Assembly (NCBI RefSeq): GCF_022605165.1
Contig: NC_063069.1
Coordinates: 124,001-188,000 of the forward strand
Origin: Purpureocillium takamizusanense
Lineage: Eukaryota; Ascomycota; Sordariomycetes; Hypocreales; Ophiocordycipitaceae
Length of the DNA stretch: 64,000 nucleotides
Direction of reading: 5' to 3'
Shown: one piece after another, positions 1 to 9,669 of the stretch
Position numbering within the stretch: position 1 is the first letter of the stretch
Layout of the letters: every line of letters begins with the position of its first letter
Position numbers and translations under genes: made by a program
Notes under the pieces: generated by a model
What the model was told of the DNA's origin: nothing
Seen by the model: the letters and a program-made list of their open reading frames with translations, nothing else
The model's database searches: none

Positions 1-290
1 TTTGTCCTTCTCTGGACCCGTAGTATTGCCCCAGTCCAGCCGTCTCTTGTTGGGCACAAGATGCTCAAGCGGGCGTCTTGCCTGTTCAAGCAATCTAGCA
101 CGCTCAAAGTCGATCATCATCACGCCATTCGTCTCCCTGTTGACCAGCATGTTGGCGCTTCGTACATCTCTATGCGCCACGCCTTCCTTATGAATCGCCC
201 GCAGGGATGCTAGCGCCTTGGCCTCAAGGGTTGCTTTCGCGCTGCCTGAGGCGTCGACGGCCTCGTCAACTGTGCCCCCCCCCCCCCCCC
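1..290 (-). pseudogene. Truncated copy of nuclease/kinase-like gene (kinase-domain end)
   Basis: The minus strand encodes the kinase-like C-terminal part of the protein found whole at 24205-26607. Position 1 here lines up with 24295, and the match is nearly ungapped to about 282. The catalytic-loop motif HRDVRSAN and the DFE motif are kept in an open frame. Going upstream in the gene (rightward), homology stops at a 16-base C run (275-290), exactly where the full copy has a G-rich codon stretch on its coding strand. Everything N-terminal of the kinase core is missing. The C-terminal end lies beyond the window edge. Seen: the alignment and the break. Inferred: a partial duplicate, broken or misassembled at the homopolymer. 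Confidence 0.8.
275..290. repeat. 16-base C homopolymer
   Basis: An uninterrupted run of 16 C marks the point where homology to the 24.2-26.6 kb gene ends. It could be a slippage or recombination site, or a sequencing/assembly artefact. Confidence 0.9.
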
Positions 291-388
291 GGTCAATTAG
301 TTATACGTCCGTGCCGTGCGACAGCCTGCATTGAGGCAAGCGGAGGAGACACCAGCATCCGCAAACCCATGACAGCTCCGTCGACTTG

Positions 389-2541
389 TCATGTTCTGGG
401 TCGGCCTTGATTGCAGCTGAAGCAAGTATCGACTATCGGAGAGACGCCGATTGAGGAAGGAGCAGGGTCGAGAATGTCACGGCCGGCTTCCTCAACGGCC
501 AGACTCAGCTGCACTGACGCGCTGACAAAGTACGGTAGGAAAGGAGACCCATTTCTCAGGCCAAATGCAGCGGTGTACGACTGCGACAACCCGACAATAG
601 AATGCGCCGCTTGAAGGCATATTTCGCGGGGCCGAACGTTGAGGTCCTGCCGAACGTCGAGAAATGGGCGGAAGAGGCAAAGCAGGCAATATTGGTAGTA
701 CATACTAAGAAAGACGTTAGAACCCTGATCATTACAGAAATATGCAAGTCTACGCATGAATATTTGTCAAAATGTAGAAGTTTCTTACTGGATAAATAGG
801 CCGAAGGGCGAATTGCTGCTGCCCTTCTTGAGCAGGGCAAAGAGGCTCTGGTACCAGTCGAGACACCGGGTATATACGGCCATTACTTGGCTCGCCCCGA
901 CGTACGTGGCCGGATCCCGCATTCGGGACGACGCGACCATCTTATAGACCCACTCAGTCAACTGGAATATCTTAGCCGGGATGAGCTGCAAGTTGTAGAG
1001 CTGCGATATGTGGGCATCCGGGATCTCGTCTGGGCGTTGCTGTCAGCAACAGAGTACGTCTACCGTGGCCGTGGCACCAGGCAAGCTAACTCACGAGTAT
1101 TGCACTCTACGAGGCAAGGCGTGCCGCTGCCACAGCTCTGGTCGAGGACAATACCATCGTCTTGAAGGACGTTGGCATATTGGCCGGCGTGCCGTATCGC
1201 CGTCAGTTTTAGTATCCTGACCGGTCAGCGTATTGGCTAGAACACACCGCTGCAAAGTCGCCGAGGGATCTTCCCTTAGAGAGGATGCAGCGGCCGCTTA
1301 CCGTTTCAAGGAGATGGAACCGCAGTACGCCATAGCGAGAACGCGAGCGTATTGTTTCTCCTGCGTGCCCATAGGTGACTCCTGCAGGCAAAGCGTCGTC
1401 ATAGATGCGGCAAACACTTCAGCCTGAACCGCCGCATCGGCTTCATGACCGCAGCTGAGGTGATATATCGATAGTATCCCCAGAGCTTGGATATCTGGCA
1501 GGGTGAGCGAGTGTGCGCCGCCCTTGACGAGGGCCTCTGCCTCTTCAAAAAGGGCCAGATCATCCGGTGAGTTTGGCATGGACGCGAAGTTCTCTCTGCC
1601 GTCTTGTTGCTGACGTTGGTGCTCGTCTAAGTTGACGGTTCGAATAGCCAGGGCAAGTAGGGCATTGACTAGAGCGGATGAGCAGTACCGACTGTTTCCA
1701 GTTGTGTAGTCGTGCAGGAACGGCTCCTTGCACACTAGGCAAAAAGGAAGGTAGTCCCAGGTGAGAAGCGATTCGAGAAGCTTCCGCACGCCTGCCTCTG
1801 CCCATCCGGTCCGCGTCCACTTGTCGACGAGCGGCAGTGACAGCCCCTCCTCGCCCGTTGGCGGAGATACGGAGAGTATCCAGCTGGGAATCGAGAGGGG
1901 CATCAGGCTCTGTGTCGCAAAATCTTCAATATCGCAGGCCTTGGCAAACAGGTTGCGCTCGCTATTCCTCGTTGGAGACCCTTCGTCTCTGGTTGTCCGA
2001 GACGACAATAGCTGCGACTGCGACTGCGACTGCGACTGCATAGTGAAGGGTGCTCCCCGGCAGTGCGGGCACACGGCTGTCGGCATGGCGCCTGCGGATT
2101 TTGCAGCGGAGACAACAACCGATGGACGTCGTTCCGACCTAGTGCGGGCCCTTTGATGGGCAACACCGGCCTTGATCTCGGCCAGCTCGCCAAGATTGTC
2201 TTGATGCGCCTCAGTGCCATCATTGACTCCATCGGTAACCGCACGGTACGTGCCGATGTCAACCTTGGATGAAAGGGCGTCGAGTAACGCGTCCTTTTGT
2301 TTGTTGATCTGTCTCAGCCGTTCAATCTCGGCTCTGAGATCGTCCTTTGATTCGCGTCCGGACCTGTCAAAGGTGCAATGCTGGCGCGCCTCTTTGCATC
2401 TTTCGCAGGGATTGTCGCCGCTGCACTAGAGGGAGCGCGCCATGTCAGGTCAGTTTCGTTTCCGGTCAAATGCTTCCTTACCTTGGCTCGTCTCCTGCGG
2501 CAGCGCAGACAGGCCATTCGCACCTGCTGTCGTCGAGGCAT
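389..2541 (-). CDS. Zn2Cys6 fungal transcription factor (620 aa, nirA-like class)
   Basis: Predicted nuclear DNA-binding regulator. Exons: 2541-2482, 2425-1302, 1216-1095, 1029-789, 704-389. All phases agree and give 620 residues. The binuclear zinc cluster has Cys at residues 11, 14, 21, 27, 30 and 37 with regular spacing, and intron 1 (56 bp, CTGAC branch) splits it just before the third Cys, a common place in this family. A basic, heptad-like linker follows (LRAEIERLRQINKQ). The middle homology region ends with a classic block (residues FIHMYYQYCLLCLFRP and the later SYTAAFGLRN region). A Gln-Ser tract comes from a (CTGCGA)n hexamer near 2011-2040. An upstream TTG-initiated extension to 2577 is less likely than the ATG at 2541. 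The target genes are unknown. Confidence 0.88.
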
Positions 2542-3079
2542 GGCTTCTTTGCCAATTGCAGAAATCTGCTGCAACAATTATTCGACATGGTGCTGGTGCT
2601 GCTGTACTCTGGATGGCATACAAGCAATGCCCTGTCGAGCTGTGGACAACAGAGCTAATAGTTCCCGGCATACGTATACGTCATTTCGCGGGGCGGCCCG
2701 GAGCCACCTCCGGGCCGTCACAATTGGTTCGAACCGCGTACCACCATCGGCAAAAGACGTCGCTGCTGTTCCTGTGGCTCGTTTTCCGCAAGGATAGGAG
2801 TCCAAATCATCTGTGTGCTCACGTGCATTGTGGGTGCTTCCTAAGAGTGTTCTTATGTAGAAAGGCGACAGAAGACCGTTCCAGGAAGGGTCCTCAGTAT
2901 CGGATTGCACAACAGCCGTGCCGCGGGGAATGCTGACGTTGTTAAGCAACGATATCCTGTCGTTGTGGGGTGCTTTTCTCCCAACTCGGCTGAATTCGAT
3001 TGAGATGAACAGCCATGACCGTCGGGCACATCTGCGGGGCTTCAGTATGCCGTTATCTTGGGTAGTGGGCTAGTAAATC
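2542..3079. other. Spacer without recognisable gene
   Basis: This stretch lies upstream of the Zn2Cys6 gene and probably holds its promoter. Only short overlapping open frames occur, with no family signature. I found no RNA gene or repeat. Confidence 0.5.
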
Positions 3080-3229
3080 TTACTCCTCACAAACGTGGAT
3101 CGCCCAGTTACCGGTCCCAGTTCCAAGGTCCAGCATACGGGCCGGGTGGTCGAGCTTTTTGAGATCGTAGGTTGACAAAGCGTTTTCTCGAGCCACAAGT
3201 AGGAATTTTATGAAATATGTCGTTTCGAG
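3080..3229 (-). pseudogene. Methyltransferase fragment (LaeA/UMTA-like motif I)
   Basis: About 50 residues on the minus strand end in DLKKLDHPARMLDLGTGTG, the S-adenosylmethionine-binding motif I of LaeA-like fungal methyltransferases. The frame stops soon after (…AIHVCEE). The N-terminal side is replaced by a hAT fragment from about 3230. It is a different subfamily from the intact methyltransferase at 27762-30792, whose motif I reads HILDVGAGTG. Interpreted as a gene scrap broken by a transposon. Confidence 0.6.
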
Positions 3230-3412
3230 GCAGAGCACGAACTGTGGCGTCGCAAAGGACCTGTCGGAAAGCTGCACAACCTTGTAGCTGACGTTAGGAG
3301 ATCGGACCATCTCACTTATATACTACGGAGCATACAGCGCGCGGAATTCGACATGTTTTCGGACCCGAGAGTTAGAGCCAGGAAGCCGCTTGATCTGATC
3401 ATGGACAACGAC
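3230..3412 (+). mobile_element. hAT transposase fragment
   Basis: This segment matches 4891-5073 of the neighbouring hAT transposase at high identity, encoding the region around WRRKGPVGKLHNLVADVRRS. It ends abruptly at 3412, one base before the 5' terminal inverted repeat of the large element. It therefore comes from a second hAT copy that the present element appears to have entered. Confidence 0.82.
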
Positions 3413-3432
3413 CAAGGATGCAAATCACTCAA
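3413..3432 (+). repeat. 5' terminal inverted repeat of hAT element
   Basis: Starts CAAGGATGC, pairing with the 3' end at 6365-6384. It directly abuts the hAT fragment ending at 3412. Confidence 0.8.
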
Positions 3433-3767
3433 CGTTATTCAACCGGGTTGACGAAATTGACCAAAAACGTCAATTCAACTCAATCAATATCACTCTTGAT
3501 TATCTAATACGTCAATTCAATTTGAGCTTTCGTGGATTGAATGGGTTGAAGTCGTTGATTTAGGGTAGAGATTTTGCTCCACGCCCCGACGGCTGATATT
3601 ACCCCTTGGCTGTGCCGCCTACTGCCACCCGCACTAAGCCCAAGGTGGTATAGAGGTGACGTTTGGAAAACAAACGCGACCTCGCGACCTCGCGACCGCG
3701 TCTGACTGGGCCCAGTTGTCGCCAATGTGACCGACATCATGGAAAACCATGTGCCAAGCCGGACAGA

Positions 3768-6236
3768 ATGGAATCTGCCACGCCTTCCACGAAAGACGAA
3801 TTCGAATTCCTTGCCCGCACTACACCTGCAGATGTTCACCTAGCATCGCCTGCGCCCAGCGCGGTGTCAGAAACCCCCAATCAAGAGCCAGAGCATGACT
3901 ACCTGTGGCACCGCTTTCCCGATCATGTGTGGTCACAGCGCGTTCGTGATACGTCATCTTGGGTATGGACCTTTGGATATGATATCCAGAATTCCAATGG
4001 GAGCCGGCGATGGGTCTGCAAGCGCTGCATCCGAAACAGACGCCCAACGCCGAGGAACTTCGCAGAAAAGGGCATTCAGAACGCGAATGATCATCTGTTC
4101 AAGGATCACGGAATATGCGCCCCAGCCGAAGCAACGAAATCATCAGCCCAGAAGAAAGCAGAGAAACTGAAGAGCAAAGATCAAAGGTCCATTGCTGATG
4201 TGATGAAGCTCGACGTAACAGTACCACGAGAACGAGACATCGCGAACAGCCTTGTCAAGGGCTTCGACCGCAAGCATTTCCAACGTCTGCTCCTCGAATG
4301 GATCATCGAGGAGAACCACTCGTTCAGCGTCTGCGGCCAGGGAAGGCTGCGTCAAATATTCGAATACCTCAACCCACTGGTCAAGATAACCGATGCGAAC
4401 ATCACTCGAACAACTATTCGCCGCAAGGTTCTCGCAGCTTACGAAACACACAAGGATAAGATCATGGCGATGTTGAGGCAGTCATGTGGCCTGATCCACG
4501 TCTCGTTCGATGGGTGGAAGTCAGGGAACAGGTACAGCCTGTACGGGATTACTTGTTTCTTTCGGGACGAGAGCAGCCAGCCGCGCAAGCTTGTTCTGGG
4601 GATCCCTGAACTACGAACGCGCCATTTCGGACACAACATTGCAGCCGAGATCCTTGATGTCCTCGATGCCTATGGGATCCAAGATCGGATTGGGTACTTC
4701 ACTCTCGACAACGCCGAAAGCAACGATACAGCCATGGAGGTCATTGGTGGCGAGCTTGGGTTTGTCGGATCGACGAGGCGTGGGCGCTGCTTTGGTCATA
4801 CCCTGAATCTCTCCGCCAAGGCGCTGCTCTTTGGTCACAAGGTTGAGGCTTTTGAAGAGCAGCTGTCGGGCGCAGCGGCCCTGTCCGAGACAGAGCACGA
4901 ATTATGGCGGCGCAAAGGCCCTGTCGGAAAGCTGCACAACCTTGTAGCTGACGTCAGAAGATCGGATCATCTCACTTATCTTCTGCGGAGTGTTCAACGC
5001 GCGGAGTTTGACATGTCTTCCGATCCGAGGGTTAGAGCCAGGAAGTCGCTTGATCTAATCATGGATAACGACACTCGATGGCTTTCGCAACTCTACATGA
5101 TCAGGCGGGCCATCAGTCTTCGCCCGTTTCTCGAACAGCTGATACTGAAGCATCGGCAGCAATGGGAGCAGGACAACAGGTCCAGGAGGACAGGCAATCT
5201 CAGGAAGTCGGCCAAAGAGCCCAGGATATGTCTGGAGGAAAACCAGCTGATGGCGAATGATTGGGCAGTTCTTGAACACCTGGCCAGGCTTCTGGGGTTC
5301 TACGAAGATGCTGTCAAAACTCTAGAAGGCGACGGTCAGCAGCGCAAGCGGAAGAGAGGATGGGTAGGCTCGTATGGGAATGTTTGGGAGGTCATCCAAG
5401 GATTCGAGTTCCTCTTGGAGGTCCTCGAGGACTATAAACAACTTGCATCCGAGATGCCCGATCCAGAGCACTTCAGGATCAACATCAACCTTGGCTGGGA
5501 GAAGCTCAATAAGTACTACAGCGGATTGGACGAGACACCGATCTATTATACGGCCTTAGCATTGCACCCGGCCTTTCGATGGGGGTACTTTGAGAACGAG
5601 TGGAAAGATAACCCAACATGGGTTACGAAGGCGAAACAGATGGTTCGGGAAGTATGGGAGACGGAATACCGCCACTTGCAGACGGCGCGAAGTGCAGTGG
5701 CCGACAGGGCTGAGGAGCCGGTTGCGAAACGACAGCGGAAGTATTACAACCCATTTCAAGCGTATTGCGAGCGCACGCGAACGGCAAACGGGTGCACTTT
5801 TGTGAAAGAGGAGGACACTTTCTTGTCCGACTGTGGCGATGAAGACGTTGACGAGCTTGAGTTGTAGCAGTCCTCGTTTGAGGATGGCGACAACGAAGTT
5901 AGAGATCCAATGTCGTATTGGCATGAGCGCAGACGACGATATCCACGCCTTTCGCGAATGGCGCTGGACTTCCTTACGATTCAGCCGATGTCAGCGGAGT
6001 GCGAGAGACTGGTTGCGGCGGCAGGGCGAATGGTGACGCCCCTACGAAGTCGGCTTGATGCGGACATTATTGGGATGTGCCAAGTTCTGCGGTCGTGGTT
6101 ACGGGCTGGGGTGATTGACGATCTGGACGTACTACTGCTCCCTGTTGCGAAATTCAATGCAGAGGATGAGGCAGAGGACAGACAATGGATGAGAAGATTC
6201 GAAGAAACTGGGGCAGAGGACGAGAGGTGGGAATAG
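3768..6236 (+). pseudogene. hAT transposase with in-frame TAG stop
   Basis: Cut-and-paste transposase. The first ATG in frame is at 3768; the frame is also open upstream from a TTG at 3663. It has a BED-like zinc region near the N-terminus (WVCKRC ... HLFKDHG). RNase H-like core blocks follow: VSFDGWKSGNRYSLYG and YFTLDNAESND (acidic residues), then CFGHTLNLSAKAL. A TAG at 5865-5867 interrupts the frame. The same frame then continues to 6236 with the conserved hAT C-terminal dimerisation block (FLTIQPMSAECERL ... PLRSRLDADIIGMC), which includes the catalytic Glu region. Total length is 822 residues plus the stop. A single CAG-to-TAG type change would explain the break, so the copy is young or the stop is read through. 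Confidence 0.85.
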
Positions 6237-6364
6237 GTACACTTGGGGTGACACGTCAACTGGTGGACATTCAACTCAAAATTTGACCTCCGATTGATCA
6301 ACTCCACTGGAGAGGGCCGTTGATCAGGTCAACTCAACGCAATTGAGGCATCTCGTGGATTGAA

Positions 6365-6384
6365 TTGAATGGTTCGCATCCTTG
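6365..6384 (-). repeat. 3' terminal inverted repeat of hAT element
   Basis: Reads CAAGGATGCGAACC on the minus strand, matching the 5' end at 3413. Confidence 0.8.
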
Positions 6385-6510
6385 TCGGTGTCGCACTCTT
6401 TAACAGTCTCCCAACCGTTCCGCATACATGCATGCTCTCACATTGGCCACAGAACCCGCCTGTGACGAGGGACAGTGCGCCAAGTGCGCGTCATACTCTG
6501 ATTCAGACAC

Positions 6511-7992
6511 TCAACAGCCTCCTGCTGGATTACCAACCGTCCAGGCAAGCAGAGTATGCCCTTGAATGTCTGGAGAGCATGCCGCACCGTATTTCACTAG
6601 TAAGTCCACGATAGGAGTCTCTCCACGCATAGTAGCCCACATCAGGGGAGTTCGGTCCGCGGTGTCCCTCGAGTCCGGTTTTACCTCCGGCCGTTCGAGA
6701 AGCAGCTCCACTACCGCGGAGTTGCCCCACTGCGCAGCCCATGATAATGCGTCTCGGCCGTGGTCATCTCTCGTGCTTGCGTCAACGCCGTCCCGAGCAA
6801 GGAAATGTTTCACAACACCCACATGGCCCCATTGGGACGCCCGGGAAAGTGGTGTTCGTCCGCAGAAGTCCCTCGAGTCGACAGCCACATCATGGTTCTC
6901 GAGCAGCAGCTGCACTGCGGCTTCTCGGCCATATTCCGCAGCCCATGATAAAGGGCTGCGGCCGAAAATGTCCCTTTGGTCACCCTCTCCGCCGCTTAGA
7001 GGCAGGAGCATGCTAAGTACCTTGACGCATTCTCGCGCTGCCCAGGACAGGAGCGTTGCTCCAGTTCTCTTCAGGCCTGGAAGTACTCTATCCTGGCTCC
7101 ACAGGAATTTCACCATAGCCAAGTGGCCATTATCTCCAGCTATCCGCAAAACGCTGTTAAGACTCGCTTCGAAGCCGTGATCCATCAAAAGCATCACGAC
7201 ATCGCCATGCCCGTTTTCCGCGGCGCAGAATATCGGGCACTCTTGACTGATGTTGAACGCGTCATAGCGCACGTCGGGATGCCGTAGAAGCAGCCTCACG
7301 ACACCAATGTGTCCATTTTTGGCAGCCAGTGAGACAGGCGTTCGACCCTCTCGATCTATTGAATGTGCTGAATGGCCGTTCCGCATCACGACCGACTGAT
7401 GGTCATTCTCGGCTGGCAAAGACAACGAGGTTCGACCATGCCCTGCGTATCCATCCAGCTCAATATGGGGCTGTGCCAGAACTAATTCCACAAGTTCTGT
7501 GTGACCTCTTTCGGCTGCTAACGAGAGCGCGGTTCGCCCGTTTCTGTCTGTCGCATCTGGGTCGCAATCGGCTCGACTCATAAGTAGTTGCACCACGGAC
7601 AACTGACCGAACATAGTTCCAAGGAGTAAGGGCGTTTGACCAAGCATGTTGATTGGGTCCGCCTTGCGGCCAGGTAACATGAGTATGCTTTGAAGCAAGT
7701 CAACCTCTCCCTCGATTGCCAACTGGTGCAGGACTGTGTTACCGCCACCGTCGCTCAATGTCAGGTGTCGAGAGCCAAGCAGGCGGGTAAGCATAGGTAT
7801 GGCTCGGAGCATCAATACTAGATCGGGAGGTTCTAGTAGACCCGCAACGACAAGAAAAATCTCCGCCGGAATTCTGATTGTGCGGCGTCGCCTGTACTGA
7901 GGTAGACCCGGATCGCTAGCAAGTGTGGCGACATGGTCACTGCAGGCGATATATCTTCCATCTGCAGCGCAGCTTGGATCCGTGATGCGCAT
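6511..7992 (-). CDS. F-box-like, ankyrin-repeat protein (493 aa)
   Basis: Single exon. The frame also runs upstream to a GTG at 8046; the first ATG is at 7992. Residues about 35-75 look like an F-box (RIPAEIFLVVAGLLEPPDLV), the Skp1-binding motif of SCF ubiquitin ligases. From there to the end run about 11-12 ankyrin repeats with consensus pieces such as GRTALSLAAERGH and GRTPLSRASQWGH. A shortened, aberrant unit lies in the middle (LPAENDHQSVVMRNGHS), suggesting internal deletion. F-box/ankyrin proteins are typically substrate adaptors; the partner here is unknown. The stop lies 127 bp beyond the hAT element's end. Confidence 0.82.
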   Translation of the reverse strand: MRITDPSCAADGRYIACSDHVATLASDPGLPQYRRRRTIRIPAEIFLVVAGLLEPPDLVLMLRAIPMLTRLLGSRHLTLSDGGGNTVLHQLAIEGEVDLLQSILMLPGRKADPINMLGQTPLLLGTMFGQLSVVQLLMSRADCDPDATDRNGRTALSLAAERGHTELVELVLAQPHIELDGYAGHGRTSLSLPAENDHQSVVMRNGHSAHSIDREGRTPVSLAAKNGHIGVVRLLLRHPDVRYDAFNISQECPIFCAAENGHGDVVMLLMDHGFEASLNSVLRIAGDNGHLAMVKFLWSQDRVLPGLKRTGATLLSWAARECVKVLSMLLPLSGGEGDQRDIFGRSPLSWAAEYGREAAVQLLLENHDVAVDSRDFCGRTPLSRASQWGHVGVVKHFLARDGVDASTRDDHGRDALSWAAQWGNSAVVELLLERPEVKPDSRDTADRTPLMWATMRGETPIVDLLVKYGAACSPDIQGHTLLAWTVGNPAGGC

Positions 7993-8049
7993 TTCGGCTC
8001 TAGAGCAGACAGTGACCTGACTCTCAGCGTATAAGCTATTGCGCACTTA

Positions 8050-9130
8050 GCCCTCACGGAGTCGGCCATCAAATATTTAGGTTGTGTACCTATCTTGGGA
8101 CGGGCACGGCAGACGGCTAAACGTATACTGTACGAAGAACTTGATATATACCGCTTTACTCAGGTGTGACCAAGTATGGTTGGGGGGCTGGGGGTGAGTA
8201 GGTAGTGCTGGAAGCACGTACAGTATACCGTTCCGTTTCGTGATGCTCGGAACTGAGTCTCCTTATGTAGGGATGCCGAATATTATCCCACAATTGACCC
8301 CACCGGACTCTACAATCACTGGCTGCTATTGTCGTCCATTTAATCCAGCATGTCCACAGACAGGGATGGAAACCGGTCGAGAGGGAGGTGCAGCGATCTG
8401 TTATTGCGAGTCCGGCGTGGAGCTCATTGGTCCCGGAGCCCGCTCCGGCGTGTACCAACCAGTAATGGGAAATTCCGTCGAAATGAGGGCGCGCGCAGGT
8501 GCAATGCCCCATAAGCAGATTCCTGCATCCTTTACTGTGACCTGCGAAATCATTTGATATAGTTCAACCCCGTTTGGATCGTACGGCGGCTGCGGAACCT
8601 GCATATGCCATTCAGCCAAAGCTCAATCCATTTCATTCCGTGGCAGAAACACTCACTGGTTTACAAGTATGGCCGTTCTTCGCGCAGTCCCAACATGCTG
8701 CGCGCCAGAGTCTAAATATACCCATTAGCACGGCGACATTTATCTGACGGGATTGTGCGCTTCCTGTTCTGCGAGGCACACTCGTGGCCGGGAGCCTTCG
8801 TGGCTCGAGTTACACATGGACGGCATGGGAACTCACGTGGCGAGCCAAGAGGAGGAACCTTCTTGATTTGTTGCTTCCGCTTCTGCGCGCACATTAGCCG
8901 TGCTCTATGGCCAGATCAGGGCAAACTATCTCACGGTGACCTTGCCTGCCGGTGTTCGCGCGCTCGGCACCGGCTTGCCCCTGCCGATGCTCGCTCTGGT
9001 GTTGGCAATACTGGACATTTCACTCCGCAATGCGCACCCTGATGTGGTTAACGTGCGCCCGTGACACGGCGCAGTCGGTCGCAATAAGCCGTAGACGTAT
9101 GTGTGTCGAAGCGTCAACGACCGATATGCA
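8050..9130. other. Spacer without recognisable gene
   Basis: Short overlapping frames on both strands, such as a 72-residue minus frame at 8401-8619, resemble no family I know. The left part probably contains the promoter of the ankyrin gene. Confidence 0.4.
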
Positions 9131-9664
9131 TCTACGGAGAGCGACAGAAGGGTAGCCGAAGTGGCAGGGTTCGAAGAATCCCCTAGTTCGAAATGTTTTA
9201 CCGTCCTATCAACGCTAAGCCGCAGCGGGCCCTACCGGAAAGCGTCGGATGGTACTCGAAACGAATCGACAAGGCACTGCCGGGCAAGCATACCCGTGCC
9301 ATATACGACTCGCTGAAAGAAAAGAATCAGATGTGCTGGCACAGCTCCGCACCGGCATGATTCGACTAAACAGTTATCTCCGCAGGATTAGAGCGACAGA
9401 TTCGGATCTGTGCGATTGCGGACAAGCGACAGAGACGGTAGAACACTTTCTCTTCCGGTGCAAGAATTGGACGGCACAGGGGAAAATCTTGCTCAAGTGC
9501 GCACGAACAAAGATTGGAAATTTGTCTTTCTTTTTGGGAGACAAAGCCTGCGTCGGATGACGACAGATGGAACCGGACATGCAGGCCGTGCGCGCGGCGA
9601 TCAGATTTGCAATTGCAACGAAAAGACTGGAATCGACTAGCGTTACCCAGGGCGTGGATCTTTA
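9130..9664 (+). mobile_element. Degraded 3' end of a LINE (RNase H end and zinc region)
   Basis: A broken frame encodes the C-terminal end of a Tad-type LINE ORF2. Part lies in one frame (ALPGKHTRAIYDSL). It then shifts to LAQLRTGMIRLNSYLRRI and the C-x-C...H...C region (CDCGQATETVEHFLFRC). Another shift near 9555-9580 leads to DMQAVRAAIRFAIATKRLE and a stop at about 9662. At least two frameshifts are needed. The tail sequence differs from that of the intact LINE at 56447-62389, so this is another family. Confidence 0.68.
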
Positions 9665-9669
9665 ACATG

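Larger units (their letters stand above)
3413..6384 (+). mobile_element. hAT family DNA transposon, nearly complete
   Basis: The element is bounded by imperfect inverted repeats: 3413-3432 (CAAGGATGCAAATCACTCAA) and the reverse complement of 6365-6384 (CAAGGATGCGAACCATTCAA), 17 of 20 identical. It is 2972 bp long and carries one transposase frame. The subterminal regions are rich in short TCAACTCAA/TTGAATTGA-like direct and inverted motifs (3440-3560 and 6255-6370), as expected for transposase binding sites. The 8 bp outside each end (ACAACGAC and TCGGTGTC) do not match, so no target duplication is visible. Inferred: it inserted into another hAT copy and one flank was later rearranged. Confidence 0.85.

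Noticed and set aside
2720..2745. GGTTCGAACC resembling a tRNA B box
   Set aside because: No A box, acceptor stem or T-stem pairing around it.
9150..9190. Possible tRNA-like end (GGGTTCGAAGAATCCCC)
   Set aside because: No cloverleaf can be drawn upstream; it lies in LINE debris.
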